From Phytophthora hibernalis (Eukaryota > Oomycota > Peronosporomycetes > Peronosporales > Peronosporaceae), in the NCBI GenBank assembly GCA_012656075.1, contig JAAKBF010000343.1:186001-250000 (forward strand): 64,000 nucleotides of DNA, read 5' to 3'. The translations under genes were made by a program, and so were the position numbers. Below, one piece after another: positions 30,898-41,890 of the stretch (the stretch's first letter is position 1; the number at the start of each line of letters is the position of its first letter). The notes under the pieces are model-generated. The model had not been told where the DNA came from. It saw only the letters and a list, made by a program, of their open reading frames with translations, and did no database searches.

Positions 30898-32690
30898 TTG
30901 AGTGATGGTCACGCAACTGTTGCCGGATCTAGTGGGAGTGCTAGTGCTAGTGGGAGAGCTGGGCAAAATCCTGGAGTGGCAACACGATCTTTGCGCAGAT
31001 CTAACCGTGTGCGTCGACCTAATAGTCGATATGACTCTCGAACGTTTGTGATGGCGAAGACTGTAATCCAGTGCATGATGATCGCGACTGTGTGCGACTT
31101 GTTGAATCCAACCTCAGTGCAGGAAGCGCTTGCATCTGAGCATGCAGCTCAGTGGAAACGAGCAATGGATGTCGAGTACGCGTCATTGACGCAAAATGAG
31201 ACGTGGGTGTTGGTTCCAAGACCAAAATCAACCCGCAATAAGCTCGTGAATATTTTGTCGTTACTGTGGGCGTTAGTATTAAAACGAAATGAGCGAGGGT
31301 GATAGAACGGCACAAAGCAAGACTTGCAATCAAGGGATTTCGACAGAAGTATGGACTAGATTACCTGGAAACATACTCTCCTGTCGTGCGGATCGAATCA
31401 GTGCGGTTGATTCTACTTCTAGCACTACTGTTGGGATTAGAAAGTCGACATGTAGATTTTGTGACCGCGTTTCTGAACGGTGTACTGCAGGGTGTTGACA
31501 TTTATATGGAGCAGCCCGAGGGCTACGACGATGGTACTGGGAGAGTTAGCAAGCTGTTGAAAGGATTATACGGCCTGAAACAAGCTTCCAGGATTTGGAT
31601 TAACACCTTGCACAAGCATTTAATTGGAATCGGGTTCAAGTAGTGCGTATTTGACGCTGGGGTATACTGGAAAAAGGGAAATCTCAACAAGGTTTTTCTA
31701 ACGGTGTACGTCGATGATATTATAATTGCTGCAGATCCGAGAGATACTGAGAAGGTGGTGCAGGCTCTTGGCAAGAAATTCAAGTTGAAAGACTTGGGTC
31801 GTGTGAAGCACTTGCTGGGTATGGAAATTAACTATGTGGCTGGCAAGATTTTGTGCATTTCTCAGTCGGCGTATATTGAGCGTATGCTTAAGAAGTTTGG
31901 ATTAGCTGAGGCTAAGTCAGTTCGGTCACCTCAAATGCACAATGAGCCAACGTTTCGTGTGGAAACAGATCCGAAGTTGATTAACGATCCTGACTTGCCA
32001 TTTCGTGCGTACACTAAGGAGAATTTCCGCCAAGCTCAACGTGTTATGCGGTATTTGCATGATACAAAACACGTTGGACTGGTCTACCGCTACGAGGACA
32101 TCGGAGAAGATGGTGTCAAACTGGATGCATTTGCGGATGCCGGCCATGCAGGATGCCTGGACACGAGCCGATCTGTGAGTGGCTGGGCCCTTCGTCTTAA
32201 TGGCAATGTGTGGCATTGGCAGAGCAAAAAGCCAGGTAGTGTTGCTGATGATACGTGTGCTGCTGAATTAATTGCTGCGAATTAATGCACGAAGGAGATT
32301 AAATGGGCGCAATTGTTGCTGAAAGATCTAGGTATCAAGCATCAAATGGCGGCAACCCTTTATTGTGACAACCAAAGCACCATCAAGGAGGTGGAAAATA
32401 ACGGAAATTCGCGCGAACAAAAACACTTGGCGAAGAAGACGCGTTCAATCGCCGAATGGGTGGACCGTGGTCGCCTGTAAATTGATTATGTGCCTACAAC
32501 GAAGAGTATTGCTGACATTTTCACGAAAGCTTTGGGCCTGTGCGTGTTTGAGCGTCTGCGAGACCAGCTCAATTTGGAAGATGTTCGAAAAGCATTTGAT
32601 CATGAAGATGACTTGGAAGCTGTTGCGACAACTGTCATGGAGTCTGATGGAGAGTCGGATGTCGACATGGAGAATGCATAGGTATGTTGC
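30898..32690 (+). pseudogene. Copia-1 reverse transcriptase and RNase H
   Basis: RT shows EHAAQWKRAMDVEYASL, ETWVLVPRP, HKARLAIKGFRQKYGLDY, ETYSPVVRIESVRLIL, VDFVTAFLNGVL, YGLKQASRIW, and the catalytic VYVDDIIIAA near 31710. RNase H follows (RYLHDTKHVGLVY, FADAGHAGCLDTSRSVSGW, WQSKKPGSVADDTCAAELIA), then ADIFTKALGLCVFERLRDQL. Frame changes or stops lie near 31270, 31640 and 32283. The RT Asp pair survives. Confidence 0.9.
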
Positions 32691-32819
32691 GGCGACCTAG
32701 TCTTTATGTGAGGCCGGATATGCTTGCGGGGCATTAAGGCATGGATGAATTGAATGTAGTTTTCATTTTTTCTCTCATGCATGTGTGAATTTGGATTCAG
32801 CAACCAAGTGAAGTGGGAG

Positions 32820-33247
32820 TACGAGACACTAAGTGCTTCCATTGGTCACTTGGGTTGCTTCTATGAGGGATATGGATTTGAATCATGCTTGTTGAATGCC
32901 CGAGAGTGGTGGTTGAGGTCTTTTGACCATGTAGCTTTGACTATGAGGGAGAAGAAAGAGAGTTCTTGCGAGCGAGACCTGTGGGTTTCTAAGAACTGCT
33001 CCTGCATGCGTGCAGCTTCCTTTATGGCTGCGGCCAGTATAGTCAAGAGAAGACAATGGGGTTTTATCGCTCGAGGTGCTTTCCCTTACAACAACACTAA
33101 AACAACAATCATAAAATTGATTTTCTCTCGAACTACGCACTTCGTTTTTCTACTTTTGACTTTTAGTTGGAACTCGGGAACTCTTGTTCACCTCGTCACT
33201 AAGTATTCCACGTACGAAGTGCTGCGAGTGCGACCACGCATCTCGTA
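32820..33247 (+). repeat. Copia-1 right LTR (428 bp)
   Basis: Matches the left LTR, ends TCTCGTA at 33247 and is followed by GTCTT, the target duplication. Confidence 0.93.
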
Positions 33248-33252
33248 GTCTT

Positions 33253-33429
33253 GAAGGCGTTTTGGTCCTATATAGGATAGCAGCTCAAAGGCGCAAATTG
33301 CAAATAGGATACAGACGGCCAGTAGGGTCTATATCGGAGGGATTATATTTGGAATTTGCAAATCACTTTTTATGCTCCACACTGATCGGATCTATCGGGG
33401 TATTTAAGCGAAGAGGTGCAGCTATCTAC
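33253..33429. other. DNA right of Copia-1, no gene
   Basis: After GTCTTGAAGGC the match to the 5' end of the HA-repeat gene is lost within about ten bases, so copy C was already truncated or rearranged before the Copia landed. Nothing else is recognised. Confidence 0.4.
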
Positions 33430-33560
33430 TGTTTTGTCTAGCGAAGCTAGCTACCAGCCCAGACGAAGAACTATTTTTATAGTGTTCAGGTGTATTCTGC
33501 GGGAGCAGTGATGAAGCTGAATTCGGGCCAAATTGAAGCTGCCCACAACTAGGTACGTTG
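33430..33560 (-). pseudogene. SDR-block fragment
   Basis: Minus-strand sequence CCGAATTCAGCTTCATCACT and the frame FGPNSASSLLPQN parallel the SDR pseudogene at 54.6 kb (PNSTSSLLPPSEHK). The adjoining TTTTTATAGTGTTCAGGTG matches the copy A flank in inverse. It is a scrambled piece of the same duplicated SDR plus HA-repeat block. Confidence 0.5.
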
Positions 33561-34109
33561 TTTTGTCTGGGCGTGGCGTTGGAATTGATGAAATTTATTT
33601 TCACCCCCGCTATTTATTGGCATCCACGAAAGCCCGCGTAGTCGAAGCTCTTGTCGCAGTGCATGGTGTCGAGTCCACAGTACATAGGCTCACTTATTCC
33701 CTGCGCCGATATTAAATTTGCGCACGCAATCGTACTCAACCTGCGCACACTTCACAGAACATGGCTTCATCTATCATGTACTCACTCATTAACACTACAA
33801 CCTACTCGACGGCTCACACAACGTTACACTTTACCGGCCAACACAGAACTTGTCTTTAGCATGAGCACGCTCGTTCACACTCAACAAACCCATCGAGCTC
33901 ACACACTTTACAGTCAAACTCAACGGGCTCACACACCACACTCTACACACTGGATATACGGTACCTTCAGTCCAACAAGCTCACTGGTTCACTCACACTC
34001 AACAGTGTCGGCTTAAACTCACTCTAAATTCACTCTGTTGACCACGCAAAATATGTGTTGACCACACACTCATGTTGCACGAACGTTGACCCAGTTGACG
34101 TCAAATAAT
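33561..34109. other. Gene-free DNA with CAC-rich low-complexity sequence
   Basis: CTCACACAC-type short motifs recur from 33840 to 34020 and make a Thr/His-rich open frame on the plus strand that is not credible as a gene. Nothing else was seen. Confidence 0.45.
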
Positions 34110-34454
34110 CCACTGTTCATTGTTTGTCCTTGAAATGTCCCTGATTTTCACACCAACGACAAAGAACATCAAATATCTTTTCACTGAGCGCGCACAGTTT
34201 AATGGTCTCCCCATACGTCTGCACTTGACCGAACTCCGTGGAATTCGACTCTAATAACCATCCTCGATCGGCGCTCGAGTCTCGCAACCGTCTCTTTCCT
34301 GTGTTGCTTCCTCTACCTTCCTCTTCCGTCCGTATTGCTTGTCGCTGCGTGGAAGCCGAAGAACTACTGTCGACGTAGTCAGAAACCAACCTCGTCTGGC
34401 AACGAGTGAACAAGGTACGGAATGGAGAACTCCTTCCATTTGTTCCCCTTTTTA
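34110..34454 (-). repeat. Inverted duplicate of the copy A flank, with an SDR piece
   Basis: Nearly identical to 5591-6010 read on the other strand. It additionally holds FGQVQTYGETIKL on the minus strand (about 34250-34200), the YxxTK active-site region of the SDR family (compare QVQTYGETKLCN at 54.66 kb). Here a small insertion breaks YGETK. Confidence 0.7.
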
Positions 34455-35722
34455 TTAAACCACATGATGAGCATTGCGAGCTACAATGACGCCCAGATGA
34501 ACGCCCCACATCTTTTCAGGCCACGGAGCTTCCGACGGGATGACAACGTCGTCTGGAACGTATCGGTCTCCGGTCACGGTCGAGTAAGTATCAAGCAATG
34601 GCGCCACACACTTGCCAAATGCTTCAGGCGACAGTTTCAAAATTCAAATTGACTCCCAGCGCGTCCAACATGTCGGCATCGCGACCGAAGTGCGAAAAAA
34701 CGAGCCGTTCTTCCTTATCCGGCAGAGTTTCAATCGACCTTAAGCCCCCACGCACCATTCGGCCAAGGATCATGTGACGGCACAACAAAACTTCGCGGAA
34801 CCCTGCAGTGCCCATTTTGTGCCACGAAAGCCTTCACTGTTGGCATAATGCGCTCTTTCCACACCGAGCCACCAGCATCCCATGCGAAACCCAGAGAATC
34901 AATAAGCTCCTTATCACGCATCGATTGTTTTATGAAGGTTCGACCACATCGAATCTTGTTGGAAGTGCGACCAAGAGAAATTCCCTATGCCTTCTCCGGT
35001 CATGGGAGCTCAGCAGGAACAATAAACGACCGTTTTACGATACAATGGTCAAATACTTGACGATACACCCCCAGCGCCGGTAAAACTTTCTCAGTCCAAT
35101 CTCTTTCGGAGATATCCGTGAAGCAGAAGTCCATTCCATCAAGCTCTTCCTTCGACACAGCAACTTGGTCTGCGTATGCATTTTTACCTCGAATACTGGC
35201 GATGCTGTATCCAAGAGCCCACCCCCATGCCTGCTCGGGCCACGTCGTATCCCCGTAGGGACAACGAAAATGAAAGGTACGTCTGTATGCCCCTTGAGCT
35301 CGTAGAAGCGTCTGAGAGAGGGCATAATCACCTCCTCCCAGTGATATTGGGTCACATCTTGAACAAAGTTGAGCTTCTCGAGATCGTCTGCCAGAGTGGT
35401 GGGTAAATCTTCTTTTGAAGTTTCGTCCTCAAGTCACTCACCGCGTTTCCAAGTCTGTAGCCCCACGCCACTTTGGGCCAGGGAGCATCACTTGAGACGA
35501 CAAAAGTATAAGGTACCAGCGTGTTGCCATTCAGTTCCTTGTACGTTCGGAGAGCAGGGAAGAACTTGTTTGCCCATCGGCTGGTACTCCAATGAATTTC
35601 CTCAGCCCCTTTGTCATGTTCGTTACCTGCTTGTGTCGTGAGGAGATAACGCGCAACTGCGGAGCGACGGCTGTCGTCCACAGCATGTTTGCGCGTTTTC
35701 GGTCAATTCCCAAATCGCACAT
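34455..35722 (-). pseudogene. HA-repeat protein, copy D, full length with frameshifts
   Basis: From about 35722 (ANMLWTTAV) to TAA at 34457-34455. Five repeats are in order: FFPALRTYKELNGNTLVPYT; YHWEEVIMPSLRRFYELKGH; KFYRRWG in a shifted frame (repeat 3); SVWKERIMPTVKAFVAQNGH; AFGKCVAPLLDTYSTVTG. The C-terminal frame VPDDVVIPSEAPWPEKMWG is identical in sense to that of copy A. Frame changes lie near 35385, 35230, 35100, 34740 and 34650. It is the inverted, longer relative of copy A, and its internal repeats show what A has lost. Confidence 0.82.
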
Positions 35723-35798
35723 CGGATACCTTTTTGTGATTTGGTCCGGCTTCTACGTATTTATAGTACTTTTTGTGGTATACGAGGAATTCCTTCTA

Positions 35799-36315
35799 CT
35801 AACGTATGAGAAAAAATGATAATAGTCTGGTCCTGTGAACGTGGCCTAGTCTAAGATGCCACTTTTGCATCAAAGCAATTTTCTGTGTTTCTCTAAAGCT
35901 CTTGCTTACGGTTTGGACCTTAATCTGCCTGGAAGAGCAGATAATACACCACCCGCTTTTGCACCACAGCAAATAAAAGCTGTCCTTTCTTATTGAAGAA
36001 ATATAAAACTCCCCATCCTGAGTTTGAATGTGATTATACCCTGGCTTAGCGAGATGACAAGCACTAATTAAGTTACTCACATTCCTTGTCAAACGCAATG
36101 TTCTTAATCTTTAGACCGATAGACTTATTGAAAGGACTTGCAACATGCATTTGTATTGAGCCAGTTAGAGCGGTTTCTGATGTGCTACCGTTACCATATT
36201 CAAACCTATGGCTCGAACCTTTGTGTAGCATTTGAACCAGCCTTTGTCTGGGCTTATTCCAAATCCAGCTCCTGCATCAACAATCCACAGATCATCCGTA
36301 ACTGTTAGTCAACTC
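35799..36315 (-). pseudogene. Copia-2 protease and GAG-pre-integrase remnant
   Basis: DDLWIVDAGAGFGISPDKGW near 36290-36240 has DAGA in place of the DSGA of Copia proteases. After two stops, MRLTRNVSNLISACHLAK and LMQKWHLRLGHVHRTRL give the GAG-pre-integrase His pattern (36098-35799). The reading ends abruptly at 35799. Confidence 0.8.
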
Positions 36316-36396
36316 AAATATGTACCATAACGTTTACGTACCGAGGTGTCGATTTCACCAAAGCTCTTCAAATAGCCTCTGTCGCCATCTTCCGAC

Positions 36397-39133
36397 TAGT
36401 GCAGGATGCGAACACTTTCCGAACAACTCCGAACATTCGGAATTTGTTCGAAAGTTTCCGAAACTGTTCCAGTTATTTTGCCCGCTCAGTGAAATCATAG
36501 ACAACACAAATAATGATTGCATACCTTTAATTCAAAACCTTATGGGTGCCCTCGCTAGCTACGAGGTTGAACCAGACTGCTATCAAAGCTGCAGCACGGC
36601 TTGGGGCTGGATAACTTCAATATCCACCACGTCTGACTCGGGATACGTCTGCACTCGCGCGAGGTCGATTTTGTCGTCATAGAGAATACCACCGTTGATA
36701 TAACTGGACGTGAGCATGTCGACCTTCACCGCTTGCTTCCGACGAAGTCGAAATAGAGAACACAATATCCGCAAGATGCGAGATCACTCGATACATATCG
36801 TTCTTGTTCGCATTGACTTTCCACCAGCTTCGCGGTCTAGCCCCTGCACACTCCTCTTTTTCTTCAGCGCTCCAGCGCTTCTTTTCCGCAGCAAAATCGT
36901 GGAGGTGTTTGTTGAACTTGACACGCGTAAGGTTCAGGCTCTCCAGCATCTTGTTTTTTCGGCGTAATCACAAGCTTCTTTAATGGACTTTGACTCATCC
37001 GTACCAACAAATTGAAAAGAGCCAGTGTTTGGATCCAAAAGCAAGGCTATCCCCATTACATTCGTGTGACAGTAATCCCATCGCTTTTTGATCACAGCTC
37101 TGAACTTCGCACGAACACGAGACCTCGTGGCGGACGAAACTTCCTCATGCTGGTGTTGTCTTCCACCACGATTGCGCAGCCCTTCAGCGACTTCAGAGGT
37201 GGTCTCACCAAAGCTTTGATGAAATTGTCCGTCAGCCAGAGGGCTAAGTGGTGCAGTAGAATATCCTTCAAGTAGCCGTCTGAATTGCTCCTAAACTCGA
37301 GAAGGTTCTGCTTCGTCAGATTCTAGCACCCCCAATGCCTCGATTATTGGTTCAACCAGGGCCACTACGTATTTGAGCTTTTTCCAGAATTCGTCGGACC
37401 CAATGTGAACTTCCACCTCAATTGTGTCGTAACGACCCCGCAGGATGTTGTGACGTGGGGCACGGAAGAGGTCGTCAGCACGTCGTGGTTTGTCAGCACG
37501 CTCTTAATGTAGGAGTGCAGGGAATACCATCGGGTGGGTACATGAATTGCTAAAGCACGGCGATTTCTTATTGACGCCCCTCCATTCGGAATCATGGTCT
37601 CTTGCAAAGTTCTGAACTGCTCCAGAAGCCCATGATGATCGCGAACCATTCGGGCGATTTTGTACGCTATGTCCTTCACGTCAGTGACGAAGGGGATCTC
37701 GTTGAACACCTCTTCCATAACAAGATTGAGAACGTGAGCAGCACAACCACCAACGAACACAGGGAGCTTGTCCTCCAATATCGCCCATGCCCCAGACATA
37801 TTAATGGCATTATCGGTCAATACTGCTGTCACCATTGCTCCCGTCTTCTTCTGAATTTCATTAATCACCCTTTCCAGTTCTATAGCTAAACATACCGCTG
37901 TGTGCTGCGCAGTTCCCGTATGCAGCGACGACCAGAAGAATGATTTCATTCCTGGACCAGTAACCATGAAACTGATGATGCTCGACTTATTGACGTCAGT
38001 ATAAGCGTCAGTCACGAGTGTCACTACGCCTGTTTTTCTGATAGTCGCGATGACCTTGGCTTGGATTTCGTCATGTACTAGAACCAACAGGGGCCGGAAA
38101 GCTTGGCCCTGGACGGCAGTTGTAAATGAGGAGCCAACCGGAACAACAACAGGCACACAATTGGTGCTTCCATCAGGACGAAAGGCAACGTACAAACGAT
38201 CCACACTCGCGCCAGTATCAACTCAAATTCGTCCTGGCTCAGGGGTTGGGTGGTATTTTCGCTCCTGTGGAAGCTTGTGCGTGCACTGAGGTTACAACAT
38301 CATTAGCTGTTGGCTGCGATTGAGGCGCAGTAGTGGTTACTCCAGCAGGAATATCATAATGCCTTCATAGGAAACGCTTGTCCACGAGTGAGATTTCCGA
38401 GCAGTAGGTATCGTATTCCGCTTGGGAAATCCGCTGCCAATAGTGAGATGGCAGCCCCGGCACTTCACTTGTCCGTGAGTTTTATTGTCCCGTTTCTTGT
38501 AGTGTTGCCAAATCGGACCATTTTTCATTCTGGGCCGTCCAACCGCTGGTGGAGCACTGTCACCTTGTACATCTCCATGCTGAGCACTTGTTTCTTGATT
38601 ACTGTCCTGATCAAAGCTGGTGCCTTGAAGCGTGTTGTCTTGAAAATGCTGTACTCGTGAAAGACTTCTGACGGTGGACTGTTTTGTTGGCGTCTCTCTG
38701 TTGTGTCTTCTTGGCCATATCTCCCGAGGGGAATCTTCTTCACATCCCTCCAACACGCGACGATCCGCAAGACCCCGCTGCTGTAGATATGGAGTATATC
38801 GCACTCCCGGCGATCTGCCGAAGACATTCAAGGACCTACGTCTTTGTGAAGATTGAGGAGGCGGACATCTCGGAAGAGCTCTGTCTGGTAACCCAGGCCG
38901 TAGTCCCGGTGAACGAAGGGCTGAAGACGGCGTCAAGCGCGGCATGAGCATGCTCACGCTCGGCTCGCCAAGTTTCCTTTTGATTCCACATCGGAGCTGA
39001 CCTCCATTTCGTACTTAATGGAAGACGAACAACGTACTTAATTGAATATGAACAACTCGAACAAACTCCGAACAACACTTACAGGAGGAACAACGCGAAC
39101 GTTCTGAACGAGTGGTGTTCCCAACCAGCACTA
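36397..39133 (-). mobile_element. hAT DNA transposon (2737 bp) with exact 8-bp target duplication
   Basis: CTTCCGAC occurs at 36389-36396 and 39134-39141. The element starts TAGTGCAGGATGCGAACAC and its other end, read inward, is TAGTGCTGGTTGGGAACAC: terminal inverted repeats of 19 bp with three mismatches. Eight-base duplications and such ends are standard for hAT. Subterminal GAAC-rich motifs repeat at both ends. It encodes a broken minus-strand transposase and inserted into Copia-2. Confidence 0.95.
36583..38957 (-). pseudogene. hAT transposase with BED finger, broken
   Basis: N-terminal frame 38957-38337 has IWQHYKKRDNKTHGQVKCRG and CRGCHLTIG, the aromatic and Cys part of a BED zinc finger; the His pair is unclear. 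The core frame 38204-37365 has VVTLVTDAYTDVNKSSI (first Asp region), AVLTDNAINMSGAW (second Asp) and VGGCAAHVLNLVMEE (C-x2-H). The C-terminal part, with stops, includes WDYCHTNVMGIALLLDP and runs to about 36583. Stops lie near 38250, 37330, 37260 and 36950. This is the DUF659-type hAT arrangement. Confidence 0.87.
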
Positions 39134-39201
39134 CTTCCGACTCCTCTTTCTCCGAACCTGAAAGGCTGAATTCCTCCTCCATCTCGACATCCGTTGGCGG
39201 C

Positions 39202-40206
39202 TCACCCGTCCTTAGTTCCTTGGTAGCGCTGTACCGTAGCAATTTTCTTGGTGTTGCTAGGCGCTCGCTTGGATGGTTGGGCATCCATGTTCGTACGGAA
39301 GAGCGGTCCCACATCACGATTCAGGTCGCGATCGGCCTTCATACGCTCGCACTGAACCTTCTGATGCCCTTTCTTTAGGCAATAGAAGCACTCCTGGTCC
39401 TGAACATTGGTGCTTCCGTCCGATTTGCGCTTCTTTGAGTCGTAATCGCGCGCCGCCCGGTCACTCTTGACGTTATTGATGCGCGTCACCGACGTAGCAT
39501 CACCAGAACCAGTGATCATCTTCTTGGACCTGTCACCGAAGAGCTTGTTCAACGCGTTCTTCACTCTCTCAGCGCTGAACGCTTCCTCCGAAAGCTCAAT
39601 TGACGACGCCCAGATTTCACAAGGAAGCTGCGCCAAAACTTGCACGCACATCATCGTCTCTGTCATACCGAGGAGCTTCTTGGACTTCCGATTCATTTCG
39701 TTCCGTCCTTGGTTCAGCAGCGAGAACAGAGTCATGGTGTCTTTCCATTCGAGTTGAGAATCCGATTCCAACGGTTCGTAAACGACACCAATCCACCAGC
39801 GTCACCGAGCTCGAACTTCCGCTCGAGATGTGCCAAATGACGCACACCTCCAGGTTCCTCACAGCGTCTGGCAAGGACGACAAGAACGAGTTTGGTCGAA
39901 TTAAGGACGTGACGCATTGCTGCATCCGCCTTGCGCCATACCATGACCTCCCCGCGCAATCCCAATTGCTCATCAGGAGAAGCTGCCTTCACGTCTACAT
40001 CCGTCAGACGTGGCGGCGTGGCCTCCAGGAAGACACGCATGCCAACCTTCGGCTCCGGTTGACCGGTTTCGAGAAGCCGATTCTCGACGTTCAGGTCCAA
40101 CTGGGCCACGTGCGTGAGCAGTTTGTCTTTCAAGTAGCATACTCAATTTGTCGGCCTGAGAACTTTTCAAGGCCGACGTGCACGGTCTTCTCTTGCTTGG
40201 TCAAGA
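39202..40206 (-). pseudogene. Copia-2 Gag with zinc knuckle
   Basis: Starts near 40206 (TKQEKTVHVGLEKFSG), continues through KDKLLTHVAQLDLNVENRLL and, after a frame change near 39750, LFSLLNQGRNEMNRKSKKL and VQVLAQLPCEIWASSIEL to a complete knuckle CFYCLKKGHQKVQC (about 39395) and a basic tail. A stop near 40137 interrupts the N-terminus. The central helices are of the UBN2/Copia gag type. Confidence 0.8.
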
Positions 40207-40359
40207 CACTCATCCGAAGTATCTGAAATATTGTTGTCTTGGCCGAAGTTGTATGTATGAACAACCGTCAGACGGAGCGGCAAATTCAAAAGCGAGTGCT
40301 GTCCTAGCTCTTCATCCGGTTGGGTTCTCTTTTCCTTTGTTGGCCTTGGTTGCCACTCA

Positions 40360-40550
40360 ATAACATCTCTTAAGCTCAGTATACTTATAGTAATACCAAG
40401 TTCTAACCAATTGGCATATGTTTCTAACTAAGATTAGAAACCAGATTTGTTTACCAAAAGTTGTTACTTAACATTAACTACAACATTACCCATCCATTCT
40501 GAAGACGGAATAAATCCTCGAACTAGCCAGGCACTCCTGAACAACAATAA
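40360..40550 (-). repeat. Possible Copia-2 LTR remnant
   Basis: Upstream of the Copia-2 gag on the minus strand, TGTTGTTCAGGAGTGC (about 40549) is a plausible TG-type LTR start and the region is AT-rich without genes. No second copy exists in the window to prove it. Confidence 0.25.
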
Positions 40551-40711
40551 TTGCGTCCAGCTCCCACAACAACGTGTTTAAAGCGTACACGTCGTCCCTT
40601 TGAGCCATCCGAGGGCGAACCGACGCCGTGAAAAACTTGCAATAATAAATATTTCGGTTAGAACGATTACTTGTGAGAATAAGATTTAAGAAGAATCCTG
40701 CAGAAACACAT

Positions 40712-40811
40712 AACCGGTTTAATCCGGATCAATCGGGTTGACTCGCTTTTTCGATTCGGTTTGATTCGGTTGTAGAGAAAGGTCAACCCGAAATCCAGTT
40801 TGAGCCGGTTT
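40712..40811. repeat. 100-bp foldback (MITE-like) with ACAT flanks
   Basis: Arms AACCGGTTTAATCCGGATCA..GGTTGAC and its imperfect inverse (GTCAACCCGAAATCC..GCCGGTTT) fold around a pyrimidine-rich loop. ACAT lies immediately outside each end (40708-40711 and 40812-40815), a possible 4-bp target duplication. Confidence 0.55.
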
Positions 40812-41001
40812 ACATTCTCTAGCCGTTGATATACATGTAATGCTAGCCAAGAAATCCATTAAAAGTAGCCCTTTATAATGCGAACAAATTCCATGTATTA
40901 TAGAGCTAGGAACGTATATCCTCTTTATAGAGATCGTCTAAATATATCTGATTCAAAGGGAATTGAACTAACCAAGGATACGATACATACCGGTAATCGC
41001 C

Positions 41002-41289
41002 TTATTTTAAAACGATGCAGAACGCCTTCAGGCTGGGAACCTTGACGCCTTGAGCGGTCGGAATGAGCACAGGAAGTATCTGGAAGTCGTGGACGTCTTG
41101 GACTTGCTGGCGTTTCAGGCGAAAGCGATCCAGCAGATTGCTTCTGGCGTCGATTGCGGTTTGGGTACTACGGTAGTATCTGTTCCTCAACCTCCTTATC
41201 GAGTTCGGCGTGGGTCAACTGAGCAAGTAGGTCGTCCTCTTCTTCCGTCAGCGCAGCCGTAAGAGCTGCATTCATACTTCAAACTTGCC
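41002..41289. other. Unassigned stretch, possible gag remnant on the minus strand
   Basis: The minus strand reads MNAALTAALTEEEDDLLAQL near 41270, acidic and helical, followed by stops. It might be part of a retroelement gag but could not be assigned. DNA from 40816 to 41000 shows nothing. Confidence 0.3.
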
Positions 41290-41331
41290 TTGGTTCCGGT
41301 TGGTTTACCTACCGGTAAATTCTTTCTGCAG

Positions 41332-41890
41332 CATCGCGAACTGGATTCAAGTTGGCCTCAGAATGAGCTAAAATATATTCCTTTCTTCTGTGCGACTTGC
41401 GAAGTTGCAGACTCGACACGTATGTCATATAGAAATAAAATAGGGACACGGTCTAAGCAGCCATTGTACACTTTGCACATGGACACTATGGGAAAGATGA
41501 AAGTAAACGGTAACTATGGTGGATATGGTTATCAGTACACGTTAGCAATTGTGAACGATGCAACGTCGTACAAGTGGCTATTTGTGATGAGGCCTACAAC
41601 AGAAGTGTACAGTCATGTGGTTAACCTCAAACTGCTACTACAAAAACAGCATCACTATGAAATAAAGAGGATAAGAAGTGATGGCGTTACAGAATTTGTC
41701 AATCAAAAGATGAGGACATTTCTGCAGTCGAAATATATCAATTTTGAGAAGTCAAATGTAGAATGTCAAGAAGAGAATGGGAGTGCGGAGCGCTGCCATC
41801 AGACATTAAAGAGACAAGTAAGAAGTTTACTTCTAACAGCGGCTATGCCAGCACACTGGTGGCCCGAGGCAATAAAATACACCGTTGGAG
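41332..41890 (+). pseudogene. Copia-3 integrase fragment
   Basis: An open frame with FFCATCEVADSTRMSYRNK (end of the zinc module), LHMDTMGKMKVNG (first Asp), IKRIRSDGVTEFVN (second Asp; the SDNG motif has GV) and QEENGSAERCHQTLKRQVRS (Glu). It stops resembling integrase after AIKYTVGE at about 41890, where Gypsy-2 sequence begins in another frame. The three catalytic acids are present, but the piece has neither RT nor gag. Confidence 0.85.

Larger units (their letters stand above)
27626..33247 (+). mobile_element. Copia-1: full-length Ty1/Copia retrotransposon, decayed
   Basis: LTRs at 27626-28055 and 32820-33247 are about 98% alike and begin TACGAGA and end TCTCGTA (the left copy TATCGTA), an inverted repeat instead of TG..CA. 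A perfect 5-bp duplication, GTCTT, flanks the element. A primer site GGTTATGAGCCC follows the left LTR and a purine tract GAAGTGGGAG precedes the right one. The domain order is gag, protease, integrase, RT, RNase H, which is diagnostic of Ty1/Copia. Several frame changes and altered catalytic motifs make it non-autonomous. The insertion target was HA-repeat copy C. Confidence 0.95.
35799..40206 (-). mobile_element. Copia-2 relic, split by a hAT insertion
   Basis: Minus-strand gag (40206-39202) lies right of the hAT element, and protease plus GAG-pre-integrase (36315-35799) lies left of it. Taking out the hAT and one copy of CTTCCGAC joins an acidic Ser/Glu-rich linker that leads in one frame toward the protease, apart from one stop. 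The element is truncated before the integrase core, at the edge of HA-repeat copy D. Confidence 0.85.

Noticed and set aside
33651..34016. Thr/His-rich plus-strand frame
   Set aside because: Low-complexity CAC/CTCACAC DNA; no start context or similarity.
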